Below are positions 16,943 to 25,216 of a stretch of DNA of 64,000 bases, piece after piece. The stretch covers positions 372,001 through 436,000 of the forward strand of contig NZ_JBJHZZ010000002.1 in NCBI RefSeq assembly GCF_045310675.1, written 5' to 3'. The translations under genes and the position numbers were made by a program. A model generated the notes under the pieces. The model had not been told where the DNA came from. It saw only the letters and a list, made by a program, of their open reading frames with translations, and made no database searches. Every line of letters starts with the position of its first letter. Position 1 is the stretch's first letter. This stretch comes from Clostridium_AT stratigraminis. GTDB taxonomy: Bacteria > Bacillota > Clostridia > Clostridiales > Clostridiaceae.

Positions 16943-17342
16943 CTTTTCCTCCTAGCATTTCAACTTTTGTCAAAATTTCTTTATAAGTTTCTTTTACTTT
17001 TTTTAAGGATTGTTCTTTTTCTTCAATTAGTTCTATTTGATGTTTTATAAGTTCAATTGAATTTTTTATTAAAGCATCATCTTTTATATCTTTACATAGT
17101 ATTTTCTTTAAATCTAATTCAAGATTAAAGGTTTCTTTTATTTCAAGAAGTGAAAATCCAAGAATTGATTTTAATGCTTTAATTCTTGTAATATTTTTTA
17201 TATCTTCTTCTGAATATAATCTATAAGATGATTCTGTTCTTGAAGGTTTAATAAGTCCAATATCCTCATAATATCTAAGTGTTCTTTTTGTAAATCCAGT
17301 TATTTTTGCTACATCTTCAATGTGATAAAACTTTTCATCCAT
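16929..17342 (-). CDS. MerR family transcriptional regulator
   Basis: 137 residues from ATG 17342 (ATG 17348, two residues longer, is the alternative; GGAGGT lies just upstream). The N-terminal winged helix FYHIEDVAKITGFTKRTLRYY is typical of MerR, followed by a long dimerisation helix. The C-terminal effector part is very short with one cysteine (ILCKD), so the ligand is uncertain. It overlaps the exporter gene it probably controls, and its own promoter carries a matching dyad. Confidence 0.88.
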   Translation of the reverse strand: MDEKFYHIEDVAKITGFTKRTLRYYEDIGLIKPSRTESSYRLYSEEDIKNITRIKALKSILGFSLLEIKETFNLELDLKKILCKDIKDDALIKNSIELIKHQIELIEEKEQSLKKVKETYKEILTKVEMLGGKDEKR

Positions 17343-17363
17343 GCTCATTACCTCCAAGTAATT

Positions 17364-17396
17364 ATTTTATATCAATATAACCTTAACGTCAAGGTT
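17364..17396 (-). promoter_or_regulatory. MerR-type promoter with operator dyad
   Basis: The dyad AACCTT-N6-AAGGTT (17379-17396, 16 of 18 positions symmetric) covers the -35 box TTGACG (minus strand, 17392-17387). A -10 box TAAAAT lies 17 bp further on. A dyad over the -35/spacer is the usual MerR arrangement, so autoregulation of the merR-MFS operon is expected. Confidence 0.65.
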
Positions 17397-17524
17397 AACG
17401 ATATAAAATTTAAATAATTAGTGACCAAATCAAAAAATAATGATAGCATATTAGATAAGATAATGCTAATTTTAATTGCTTATTTTGAATATAAATAAGC
17501 TTAAGAAGGAGTATACTCCCTGCT

Positions 17525-19870
17525 ATGGAAGAAAAACAGAAAATTAAGGTTTCAGTAAGGGACCTGGTAGAATTCGTTCTAATGAATGGGGATATAGTAT
17601 CAGGCTTTACAGGAAGTTCAAGAAATTTAGATGCAATTAAGGCTCATCAGCTTATTCAAAAATCCTATGGGGAAGGCTTTACAAAAGAAGTTCCCTTAAG
17701 TTTTGTTGTGGAAAGTGAGGATATTTTATTAGAAGTTGGTGGAAGAATTGATGGACTTTATGTTAATGATAAGGAAGTAATAATAGATGAAATTAAAACC
17801 ACTACACAAGATTTAAAGCTAATAGAAGAAGAACATAATGTTCTGCATTGGGCGCAAGCTAAGTGCTATGGATATATCTATTCCATGCAAAATTCAATTC
17901 AAAATATTAATATTCAACTTACTTATTATAATTTAGAGGAGAAAAACACTAAAAAATTCTTAAGGAATTTCAATATAACAGATTTACAAGTTTTTTTCAG
18001 TGAACTGGTGGAACAATATTTTTATTGGGCCAAACTTTTAAGCAATTGGAATATTAGACGTAATGAGGCAATAAAAAAACTTGATTTTCCTTTCCCTTTT
18101 TATAGAAAAGGACAAAGAGAATTTGCGGTAGCTGTTTATAAAACAGTAAAGGAAGGTAATAAACTGTTTGCCCAGGCTCCAACTGGGATAGGTAAAACCA
18201 TGGCTACTATATTCCCCAGTCTAAAAGCTTTAGAAGAAGGGCATATAACTAAAATATTTTATTTAACAGCAAAAACTATTACAAGGACCATAGCTGAAAA
18301 AGCATTAAGAAGCCTTTCAGAAAATGGGCTTAGAATAAAGTCCCTAACTTTGACTGCAAAAGAAAAAATATGCTTTAAAGAAAAGGCTGAATGCAATTCA
18401 GAAACCTGTGAATATGCTAAAGGACATTATGATAGGGTTAAAACAGCACTTGAGGATATCTTCTCAGAAGATTTTTTTACAAGAGAAGTAATTGAAGAAT
18501 ATTCAAGAAAACATAGAATATGTCCCTTCGAATTTTCTTTAGATTTATCTAACTTCTCTGATTGTATAATTTGCGATTATAACTATGTTTTTGATCCTAG
18601 TGCAAATTTAAAAAGATTTTTTTTAGATAAAGGCGGGGATTATGTCTTTTTAATAGATGAAGCCCATAACTTAGTTGACAGGGCACGTGAGATGTTTTCT
18701 AGTGAGCTATCAAAAAAATCAATATTGGATTTAAAAAAGAAATTGAAAACAGTATCGCCAAGCTTAAGTAAAGGCTTAAATAAAATAAACTCTATATTTA
18801 TAGAATATAGGAAAAAGTGTGAAGAAGAAAATGCGTATTTTACTCAAAAAGAAGCACCAAAAGAGCTATATGGAATACTTACAGAATTTTTAGGGGCTGC
18901 TGAGAAATACATATTAGAACATAAGAATTTTCATGGTAATGATGATATACTAGATTTATATTTTAAGTTTTATGCTTTTTTAAGAGCAGCAGAATATTAT
19001 GATGAAAGATTTATAACTTATGTTGAAAAAAAGAATAATGATGTTATTATTAAGATGTTCTGCTTGGATCCATCTTATTTATTGAAGGAGTGTATGAAGA
19101 AGGGTAAGGCGGCGATTTTATTTTCTGCAACCTTAAGTCCAATGGATTATTTTATGTCTGTACTTGGCGGGGATGAAAAAAGTTATCGAATAAGACTTAC
19201 ATCTCCATTCCCTAAAGAAAATTTATGCCTTATGCTTGATAGTAGGACCTCTACAAAATATAAGGACAGAGAATTTACCTACAACAAAATTAGTGAAGCG
19301 ATTAACAGTGTAATTAGTGGCAAACAGGGCAATTATTTAATTTTCTTTCCTTCTTATCAATATATGAATGAAGTATATAATAGATTTAAGTCTATTAATG
19401 AAGAGATTGAAATAATTATTCAAAATCCAGGAATGACAGAAGAAGAAAAAGAAACATTTTTAGATAGTTTTTCTGAAAACAATAATAGCACAATGGCTGC
19501 CTTTGCAGTTATGGGCGGTATGTTTGGAGAAGGAATAGATCTAACTGGAGATAAGTTATCTGGAGCTGTAATTGTTGGAGTAGGGCTGCCCCAAATATGT
19601 CTTGAGAGAAATATTATTAAAGACTATTTTAATGAAATTAAAGGGTTAGGTTTCGAATATGCCTATGTTTATCCGGGAATGAATAAGGTATTGCAGGCTG
19701 TTGGAAGGGTAATAAGAACCGAGAATGATAGAGGAGTTGTACTATTAATTGATGAAAGGTTTTCTAATAATGTATATAGAAGGCTCTTTCCTACTGAATG
19801 GAGACCTATAAAAGTTAGTAAAGAATTAAGTTCAATAACTAGAGTATTGGATGAGTTTTGGGAAAAGTAA
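17525..19870 (+). CDS. PD-(D/E)XK nuclease-XPD/DinG-like helicase fusion
   Basis: 781 residues. Residues 1-190 form a RecB/Cas4-like nuclease domain: G-G-R-I-D (72-76), DEIKTT (88-93) and the QAKCYGY motif (111-117). From about 195 there is a superfamily 2 helicase with Walker A TGIGKT (about 220-225), four cysteines placed like the XPD/DinG iron-sulfur loop (CFKEKAEC, CEYAKGH, CPFEF, CIIC) and the DEAH box LIDEAHNL. Such proteins are predicted DNA repair or recombination enzymes. The gene stands alone. The GGAG of its ribosome-binding site lies 13 nt from the ATG inside the palindrome GGAGTATACTCC. Confidence 0.85.
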   Translation: MEEKQKIKVSVRDLVEFVLMNGDIVSGFTGSSRNLDAIKAHQLIQKSYGEGFTKEVPLSFVVESEDILLEVGGRIDGLYVNDKEVIIDEIKTTTQDLKLIEEEHNVLHWAQAKCYGYIYSMQNSIQNINIQLTYYNLEEKNTKKFLRNFNITDLQVFFSELVEQYFYWAKLLSNWNIRRNEAIKKLDFPFPFYRKGQREFAVAVYKTVKEGNKLFAQAPTGIGKTMATIFPSLKALEEGHITKIFYLTAKTITRTIAEKALRSLSENGLRIKSLTLTAKEKICFKEKAECNSETCEYAKGHYDRVKTALEDIFSEDFFTREVIEEYSRKHRICPFEFSLDLSNFSDCIICDYNYVFDPSANLKRFFLDKGGDYVFLIDEAHNLVDRAREMFSSELSKKSILDLKKKLKTVSPSLSKGLNKINSIFIEYRKKCEEENAYFTQKEAPKELYGILTEFLGAAEKYILEHKNFHGNDDILDLYFKFYAFLRAAEYYDERFITYVEKKNNDVIIKMFCLDPSYLLKECMKKGKAAILFSATLSPMDYFMSVLGGDEKSYRIRLTSPFPKENLCLMLDSRTSTKYKDREFTYNKISEAINSVISGKQGNYLIFFPSYQYMNEVYNRFKSINEEIEIIIQNPGMTEEEKETFLDSFSENNNSTMAAFAVMGGMFGEGIDLTGDKLSGAVIVGVGLPQICLERNIIKDYFNEIKGLGFEYAYVYPGMNKVLQAVGRVIRTENDRGVVLLIDERFSNNVYRRLFPTEWRPIKVSKELSSITRVLDEFWEK

Positions 19871-19935
19871 ATGAATTAAGAGTCATAACAATTGATAATT
19901 GTTATGTACAATAGAGTAAAAAAAGGAGGTTTTTT

Positions 19936-20352
19936 ATGGTTATTGATAGTATAGTTGTTGCAAAGGCTTCAATTGAAATGGCCATATCTTCAAGAGAAGA
20001 GGAAAAAGTATTAGAAAGTAAATTTAAAGAAAAGGGTATTTTGACAGTTGCAGTTGATGTTGGTGGTAATTTGATTAATTCTATTCCTAAGATAATGGAA
20101 AGAGCTTTAGTAGCTGCTAAGAGAAGTGGAATTATTAAAGACTGTCACGTACACGACGGGGCTATTGTAGGTGCTGCTAGAGAAGCTATAATGCAAGTAT
20201 CACTAAAAGCAAATGGCCTAAATGTTGGCGGGAAAATAGGTATTGCCAGGAGTGGAGAACATTTAAGCGTAGCTATTTTTATGAGTATTGGGGAGCTTCA
20301 TTTAAACGATTTAGCAATAGGTCTTGCACATCGCTCCATACCAGATTTATAA
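19936..20352 (+). CDS. HutP-family RNA-binding antiterminator-like protein
   Basis: 138 residues close in length to Bacillus subtilis HutP (about 150). Blocks that line up with it include AAKRSGIIKDCHVHDG with the following helix, and GKIGIARSGEHLSVAIF with ELHLNDLAIGLAHRSI. Histidines occur at CHVHD and near the C-terminus, where HutP coordinates metal and histidine. HutP binds UAG-containing leader RNA and prevents termination. No hut genes are nearby. The next transcription unit has a UAG-rich leader with a terminator, making it a candidate target. The ribosome-binding site is AAAGGAGG. Confidence 0.72.
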   Translation: MVIDSIVVAKASIEMAISSREEEKVLESKFKEKGILTVAVDVGGNLINSIPKIMERALVAAKRSGIIKDCHVHDGAIVGAAREAIMQVSLKANGLNVGGKIGIARSGEHLSVAIFMSIGELHLNDLAIGLAHRSIPDL

Positions 20353-20380
20353 AAGATTTCAAAATTAATGTAAATTTATA

Positions 20381-20409
20381 TTGAATTTACTTATGTGCTA
20401 TGGTAAAAT
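20381..20409 (+). promoter_or_regulatory. Sigma-A promoter of the ABC importer operon
   Basis: TTGAAT (20381-20386) and TAAAAT (20404-20409) are separated by 17 bp, giving a start near 20416 and a leader of about 230 nt. Confidence 0.7.
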
Positions 20410-20415
20410 ACTAAC

Positions 20416-20560
20416 ATATATTTTGTAGGTTACTGATTTTTCAGTAAGTAGTTTGGAAGATTAAGCTTTAGACAGGAAATGTAAAATTGTAGAATAGTAG
20501 TTTTTGTAGGAGATATTTTGCTTAAGAAATTTATTTTTCTAATGGCTTTTTTGTGATGCA
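20416..20560 (+). promoter_or_regulatory. UAG-rich leader ahead of the ABC importer
   Basis: TAG triplets occur at 20426, 20449, 20469, 20490, 20495, 20498 and 20507, with CAG/AAG triplets in between, and a terminator follows at 20561. HutP recognises clustered UAG/NAG triplets, and a HutP-family gene ends 64 bp upstream of the first one. The spacing is not the regular four-nucleotide interval of the B. subtilis hut site, so the match is suggestive only. Confidence 0.4.
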
Positions 20561-20590
20561 AGCTCTCCTTATGGGGAGCTTTTATTATTT
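20561..20590 (+). terminator. Leader terminator (attenuator candidate)
   Basis: AGCTCTCC pairs with GGGGAGCT (one G-U) followed by TTTTATTATTT. It lies downstream of a good promoter and upstream of the ABC operon, so it must be read through for the operon to be expressed. Confidence 0.8.
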
Positions 20591-20647
20591 CACTAAAACT
20601 ATTGGAAAATAAAATATATTATTTTTTAATTTTTGGAGGATGGTAGT

Positions 20648-21652
20648 ATGGTAGGTAAAAAAATTCAAGCGCTGTTAATGGTACTGTTAACAGCATCATT
20701 TCTAGGAGCTTGCTCTAGTTCACAAGCAGCTTCAAGCAATTCTAATACAAAGGTGATAAAAATTGGGATCACCCAAATAGCTGAGCATCCAGCACTGGAT
20801 TCAGCCAGAAAAGGCTTCCTTGAGGCACTTAAATCTAAAGGTTATGAAGAAGGTAAAAACTTAAAGGTAGACTATGAAAATGCTCAAGGTGATATGGCTA
20901 CAACTCAGACAATAGCTCAGAATTTTGTTTCAAATAAAGAGAATTTAATCTTAGCTATTGCAACTCCTTCTGCTCAGGCGGCCTTTAATGCAACTAAGGA
21001 TATTCCTATTGTTATAACAGCTGTAACTGATCCTGTAAAAGCTGGTCTTGCAAAAAGCCTAGAAAAATCTGACACAAATGTAACTGGCACCTCAGATAAT
21101 GTTCCTATTGAAAAACAACTAGAGCTTCTTAAGAAGCTTATCCCAAAAAGCAAAAGGGTGGGGGTAATCTATAATACAAGTGAAAGCAATTCAGAGGTTC
21201 AATTAGAAGGTTTAAAAAAGGCTGCACCTAATTTTGATCTCCAAGTGGTCACTGCAGGGGTTACTAATGTTAATGAAATACCTCAAGCTTTAAGTTCAAT
21301 TCTAATGAATATAGATGTTTTATATATACCAACTGATAACATGGTAGCTTCTTCCTTGCCACTAATAACTAATCAATGCTACAGTAAGAAAATACCAATT
21401 ATTGGTGCGGAAAAGGGTCATGTAACCAATGGAGCACTTGCTACAACAGGTATAGACTATAATAAACTTGGGTTTCAAACTGGCTTATTGGCTGTAGATA
21501 TAATAAATGGGAAATCCCCTAAGGATCTACCAATAGTAACCTCCTCTGAAATGCAGACTGTAATAAATACTGACGCTGCCAAGAAACTAAATATTACAAT
21601 TCCTGAGGATATAAACAGTAAAGCGGAAAAAATTACAGGGGGAGTTAAATAG
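20648..21652 (+). CDS. ABC transporter substrate-binding lipoprotein (TrpX-like)
   Basis: 334 residues from ATG 20648 behind GGAGGA. A lipoprotein signal with lipobox LGAC is at the N-terminus, followed by a Ser/Ala-rich linker and a periplasmic-binding fold of the PF04392 type (IGITQIAEHPALDSARKGF). Family members bind amino acids, tryptophan or tyrosine in studied cases, or other small ligands. The substrate here cannot be read from the sequence. It is the first gene of a three-gene importer. Confidence 0.83.
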   Translation: MVGKKIQALLMVLLTASFLGACSSSQAASSNSNTKVIKIGITQIAEHPALDSARKGFLEALKSKGYEEGKNLKVDYENAQGDMATTQTIAQNFVSNKENLILAIATPSAQAAFNATKDIPIVITAVTDPVKAGLAKSLEKSDTNVTGTSDNVPIEKQLELLKKLIPKSKRVGVIYNTSESNSEVQLEGLKKAAPNFDLQVVTAGVTNVNEIPQALSSILMNIDVLYIPTDNMVASSLPLITNQCYSKKIPIIGAEKGHVTNGALATTGIDYNKLGFQTGLLAVDIINGKSPKDLPIVTSSEMQTVINTDAAKKLNITIPEDINSKAEKITGGVK

Positions 21653-21653
21653 A

Positions 21654-22550
21654 ATGGACATTTTTATCAGCGTGCTAGAACAAGGGTTTATTTTTTCCAT
21701 TGTTGCCTTAGGTGTTTATATTACTTATAGGATATTGGATTTTCCGGATCTTTCAGTAGACGGTACCTTTCCTTTAGGGGCTGCTGTTGCTGCACTTTGC
21801 CTAATGAAAAATTTAAATCCTTTTTTAAGCTGCGTATTAGCTTTTATTTCTGGTGGAGCTGGTGGAGCAATTACAGGACTTTTACATGTAAAATTTAAAA
21901 TTAGTAATCTTTTATCTGGAATTCTAGTAATGATAGGGCTTTACTCTATAAATTTGAGAATTATGTCTAAATCCAATGTGCCCTTATTTGAAAAAAATAC
22001 AATTTTTTCAGGTCAATTAGCACCAATAGTAATAATAATAGCAATTTCAATTTTTTTAAAAATAATTTTTGATTTATTTTTAAAAACTAAAATAGGCTAT
22101 GCGCTCATAGCTACAGGGGATAATGAGCAAATGGTTACTCTTCTTGGCCTTAATAAAGATAATCTAAAAATACTTGGACTTGTTATATCTAATGGATTTG
22201 TTTCACTGTCCGGAGCCATGATGGCTCAATATCAAGGCTTTTCTGATATTAATATGGGTACAGGCACTGTGGTTATGGGCCTGGCTGCTGTAATAATGGG
22301 CGAATCAATACTTAAAAAAGCCAGCTTTATAAAGGCATCTACAATGGCTATATTTGGCTCCATTTTGTATAAGGCAGCTATAGCATTTGCATTAAAGCTA
22401 GGCTTAGCTCCTACTGATTTAAAACTCATGACTGCAGTTATAGTAGTTGCAGCACTTTCACTAAATAATTTTAGTTTTGGTTTTAAAAAGAAATCAGTGC
22501 TTGGAGGTGCTAAGGTTGCTGAAAATAGAGAATCTTTACAAAATATTTAA
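21654..22550 (+). CDS. ABC transporter permease (TrpY-like)
   Basis: 298 residues with eight to nine hydrophobic segments. The sequence VDGTFPLGAAVAA resembles permeases of the branched-chain amino acid/TrpY type. It starts one base after the lipoprotein stop and overlaps the ATPase gene. Confidence 0.83.
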   Translation: MDIFISVLEQGFIFSIVALGVYITYRILDFPDLSVDGTFPLGAAVAALCLMKNLNPFLSCVLAFISGGAGGAITGLLHVKFKISNLLSGILVMIGLYSINLRIMSKSNVPLFEKNTIFSGQLAPIVIIIAISIFLKIIFDLFLKTKIGYALIATGDNEQMVTLLGLNKDNLKILGLVISNGFVSLSGAMMAQYQGFSDINMGTGTVVMGLAAVIMGESILKKASFIKASTMAIFGSILYKAAIAFALKLGLAPTDLKLMTAVIVVAALSLNNFSFGFKKKSVLGGAKVAENRESLQNI

Positions 22551-23310
22551 TGAAAACACAACAAATGAAAACAAAGTATTTCAAGGGCTTAGTTTAAAGG
22601 TTAATAAAGGGGACTTTATTACATTAATAGGAAGCAATGGGGCAGGAAAATCAACTTTGCTTAATATTATAGCAGGAACACTAAAAGAGGATAGCGGCTA
22701 TATTGCTATTAATGATAAAAATATTGAAAAGCTTCCTGAGTATAGAAGGTCAAAATATATAGGAAGGGTGTTTCAGGATACCTCAAAGGGAATAGCTTTA
22801 AATTTAAGTATAATTGAGAATCTATCTTTAGCATTTAATAAGGGTAAAGCATTTGACCTTTCCTTCTGTATATCTAAAAAGAATATAAATATGTATAAAG
22901 AAAAGCTAGCTCAATTAAATTTAGGACTAGAAGATAAATTAAATACAAAGGTAGGCTTATTATCTGGAGGTCAAAGGCAGGCACTTTGCCTTCTAATAGC
23001 AGTAATGCATAAGCCAGAGCTTTTATTGTTAGATGAACACACTGCAGCCCTAGACCCGAAAGCAACAGAAATCATATTAGATTTAACAGAAAAAATGGTA
23101 AAAGAAAATAATATTACAACACTAATGGTTACACATAACCTAAACAATGCTGTTAAAATTGGAAATAGAATAATTATGATGCACAGGGGAGATATTATTC
23201 TAGATTTATGCGGCAAGGAAAAGGAGAAGTTAACTGTAGATAATTTAATTGAAAATTTTGATAAGGCACAAGGGAAGAATTTTATTAGCGATAGAATGCT
23301 GCTATCATAA
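22516..23310 (+). CDS. ABC transporter ATP-binding protein (TrpZ-like)
   Basis: 264 residues from TTG 22516, chosen because GGAGGTG lies 6-8 nt upstream and the homologous start is LKIENLYKIF. Walker A is GSNGAGKST, the signature is LSGGQRQ, Walker B is LLLLDEHTAAL and the H-loop is VTHNL. The normally invariant P after the Walker B glutamate is replaced by H (DEHTAAL), seen in this subfamily. It overlaps the permease gene by 35 bp, so the two are translationally coupled. Confidence 0.9.
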   Translation: MLKIENLYKIFNENTTNENKVFQGLSLKVNKGDFITLIGSNGAGKSTLLNIIAGTLKEDSGYIAINDKNIEKLPEYRRSKYIGRVFQDTSKGIALNLSIIENLSLAFNKGKAFDLSFCISKKNINMYKEKLAQLNLGLEDKLNTKVGLLSGGQRQALCLLIAVMHKPELLLLDEHTAALDPKATEIILDLTEKMVKENNITTLMVTHNLNNAVKIGNRIIMMHRGDIILDLCGKEKEKLTVDNLIENFDKAQGKNFISDRMLLS

Positions 23311-23315
23311 AATTT

Positions 23316-23370
23316 AAAATGGGGGTTTCGCAAAATTTAGCGATGATTATTTTGCGACAGCCCCCATTTT
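23316..23370. terminator. Bidirectional terminator
   Basis: AAAATGGGGG (23316-23325) pairs with CCCCCATTTT (23361-23370), and inside it TCGCAAAA pairs with TTTTGCGA. It lies between the convergent ABC operon and ClC gene, with A and T runs serving both directions. Confidence 0.88.
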
Positions 23371-23371
23371 A

Positions 23372-24955
23372 TTATAATATTTTTGGGCTGCTGCTCATTT
23401 TTAAGAGTAAATCATGAGTTGCTGCAGCTTTATTTTCATTTACTAGAACAAGCAAATAATCACCAGAATAAAGAACTGTTTTTCCCTTTGGTATAATTTC
23501 TTTTTCTCCTCTTTTAACCCCTACAAGAAGACATTCAGGAGGAATTTTTAGATCCTTAATCATTTTATTATCCATCTCTGAATCTAAAATGATAGGCACT
23601 TCTAATATAATTTTATTTTTACTGTCTCCCACAAATTCATATTTTCCATTGTTCTTTAAAAGTCTGTCGAGTAAAGATTCATATATAGGTTCTGAATTTA
23701 ACATTCCAGCAATAGCGTATGCCACTAAAGAAATTACAGTTAAGGATAGCAAATGTGAGAAGGAACCTGTCATTTCAGTTATAAGTATACTTCCTGTAAT
23801 TGGAGCTCTTACAATTGCAGTAAAGTACCCTGCCATAGCAAGTATTATAAAATTATTTATATAATTAGGATTGAAGTTAAAAAAATGAACTAATATATTT
23901 CCATAAATTGCACCAGTTAGTGCTCCTAAAACTAAGAGCGGGAAAAATATACCTCCAGGAGCTCCTGAGCCATAACTAATCATTGAAAAAGCAAATTTAG
24001 CAAATAAAATTATAAATAACATTTTTATTGTAAAACTTCCGTTTATTAGTGAATCTATAATTTGATGTCCTCCACCAAGTACTTCTGGGAGTATTAAGCC
24101 TAAAATTCCAGCAAATAAAAATGGAAGCATAGGTCTAAATTTAACAGTAAGAAAGGCTGTTTTATCATATAAATTTTGAGCTTTTAATAATGTGCTGTTA
24201 TAAATTACTCCTAATATACCGACTATAACTCCAAGAATAATAATGTATCCGTAGCTATATAAGGGAAGTGGTGAAATATGCTGAAAGTTAAAAACAGGTT
24301 TTAAACCAAAAAAGTATTTAGAAACAAAATCTGCACTTAAGGAGGCAGACATTGCTGATAAAAGTACTAATGGTGAAAAGTTTTTATGTACTTCTTCTAA
24401 AGAAAACATTACACCTGCTAAAGGCGCATTAAAGGCAGCTGCTAGTCCAGCACTTGCACCGCTTGTAATAAGATATTTTTCTTCAAGCTTTATTCTTTTA
24501 AAAACTCTGCTGAAGCCTTGCCCAACAGCAGCTCCAAGCTGAATTGAGGGGCCTTCTCTTCCTAAGGATAGGCCGGCTCCAATTGATATGACACCGCCAA
24601 TAAATTTTTTTATAATTACAGGAAGCCAATTCATCTTTAGTTTTTTTAAAAGTACGGCTTCAACTTGTGGAATTCCACTTCCACTAATCATGGGCTCATT
24701 AGTTATTAGTTTTCCAACTACGTAAGCTCCAATTATTAGAAATAAAAACCAAATAGGAATCAGCCAATGATTTTTAAGCTGCAAAGTAGAAAGCTCTATT
24801 CTTAATTCTTCAGCCTTTTCTAAGGTTACTCTATAAAATACAATTAATAATCCAGAAAGAACACCAACTAATATTCCTTCAAGCATAAGTTTAAGTTTGA
24901 AGCTGTGGAAATGAAATATAGTATTATAGGTATTATTTTTATTACCTTGCTCCAT
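23372..24955 (-). CDS. ClC family chloride channel/transporter with C-terminal RCK_C domain
   Basis: 527 residues. The three ClC anion-site motifs are present: GSGIPQVEAVL, GREGPSIQLGA (with the gating glutamate) and GSGAPGGIFFPLL. The last 80 residues form a TrkA-C domain (LLVGVKRGEKEIIPKGK). The family exchanges chloride or fluoride for protons or conducts chloride. The ligand of the C-terminal domain is unknown. AGAGGTG precedes the ATG. Confidence 0.9.
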   Translation of the reverse strand: MEQGNKNNTYNTIFHFHSFKLKLMLEGILVGVLSGLLIVFYRVTLEKAEELRIELSTLQLKNHWLIPIWFLFLIIGAYVVGKLITNEPMISGSGIPQVEAVLLKKLKMNWLPVIIKKFIGGVISIGAGLSLGREGPSIQLGAAVGQGFSRVFKRIKLEEKYLITSGASAGLAAAFNAPLAGVMFSLEEVHKNFSPLVLLSAMSASLSADFVSKYFFGLKPVFNFQHISPLPLYSYGYIIILGVIVGILGVIYNSTLLKAQNLYDKTAFLTVKFRPMLPFLFAGILGLILPEVLGGGHQIIDSLINGSFTIKMLFIILFAKFAFSMISYGSGAPGGIFFPLLVLGALTGAIYGNILVHFFNFNPNYINNFIILAMAGYFTAIVRAPITGSILITEMTGSFSHLLSLTVISLVAYAIAGMLNSEPIYESLLDRLLKNNGKYEFVGDSKNKIILEVPIILDSEMDNKMIKDLKIPPECLLVGVKRGEKEIIPKGKTVLYSGDYLLVLVNENKAAATHDLLLKMSSSPKIL

Positions 24956-25216
24956 ATAATTAAAACACCTCTTTGTAATTCCGTTGCATATTTATCACCT
25001 TACCTATTATAAGCTTATTAATTATTAGAATCAAATTTATGAGATCTAAGTAGATCTAAATATAATTTTTCACTGTACAAAATAACTTAATTCTAAACTT
25101 CTTTAAATTTTTAGAGATTACTAAGCTAATTATACATATTTTTCTATAAGTAGAAGAACCTAAAGTGTAATGATTATTTTTTTTGATATGATATTAAAAA
25201 TCCAAGGAGGATACTT

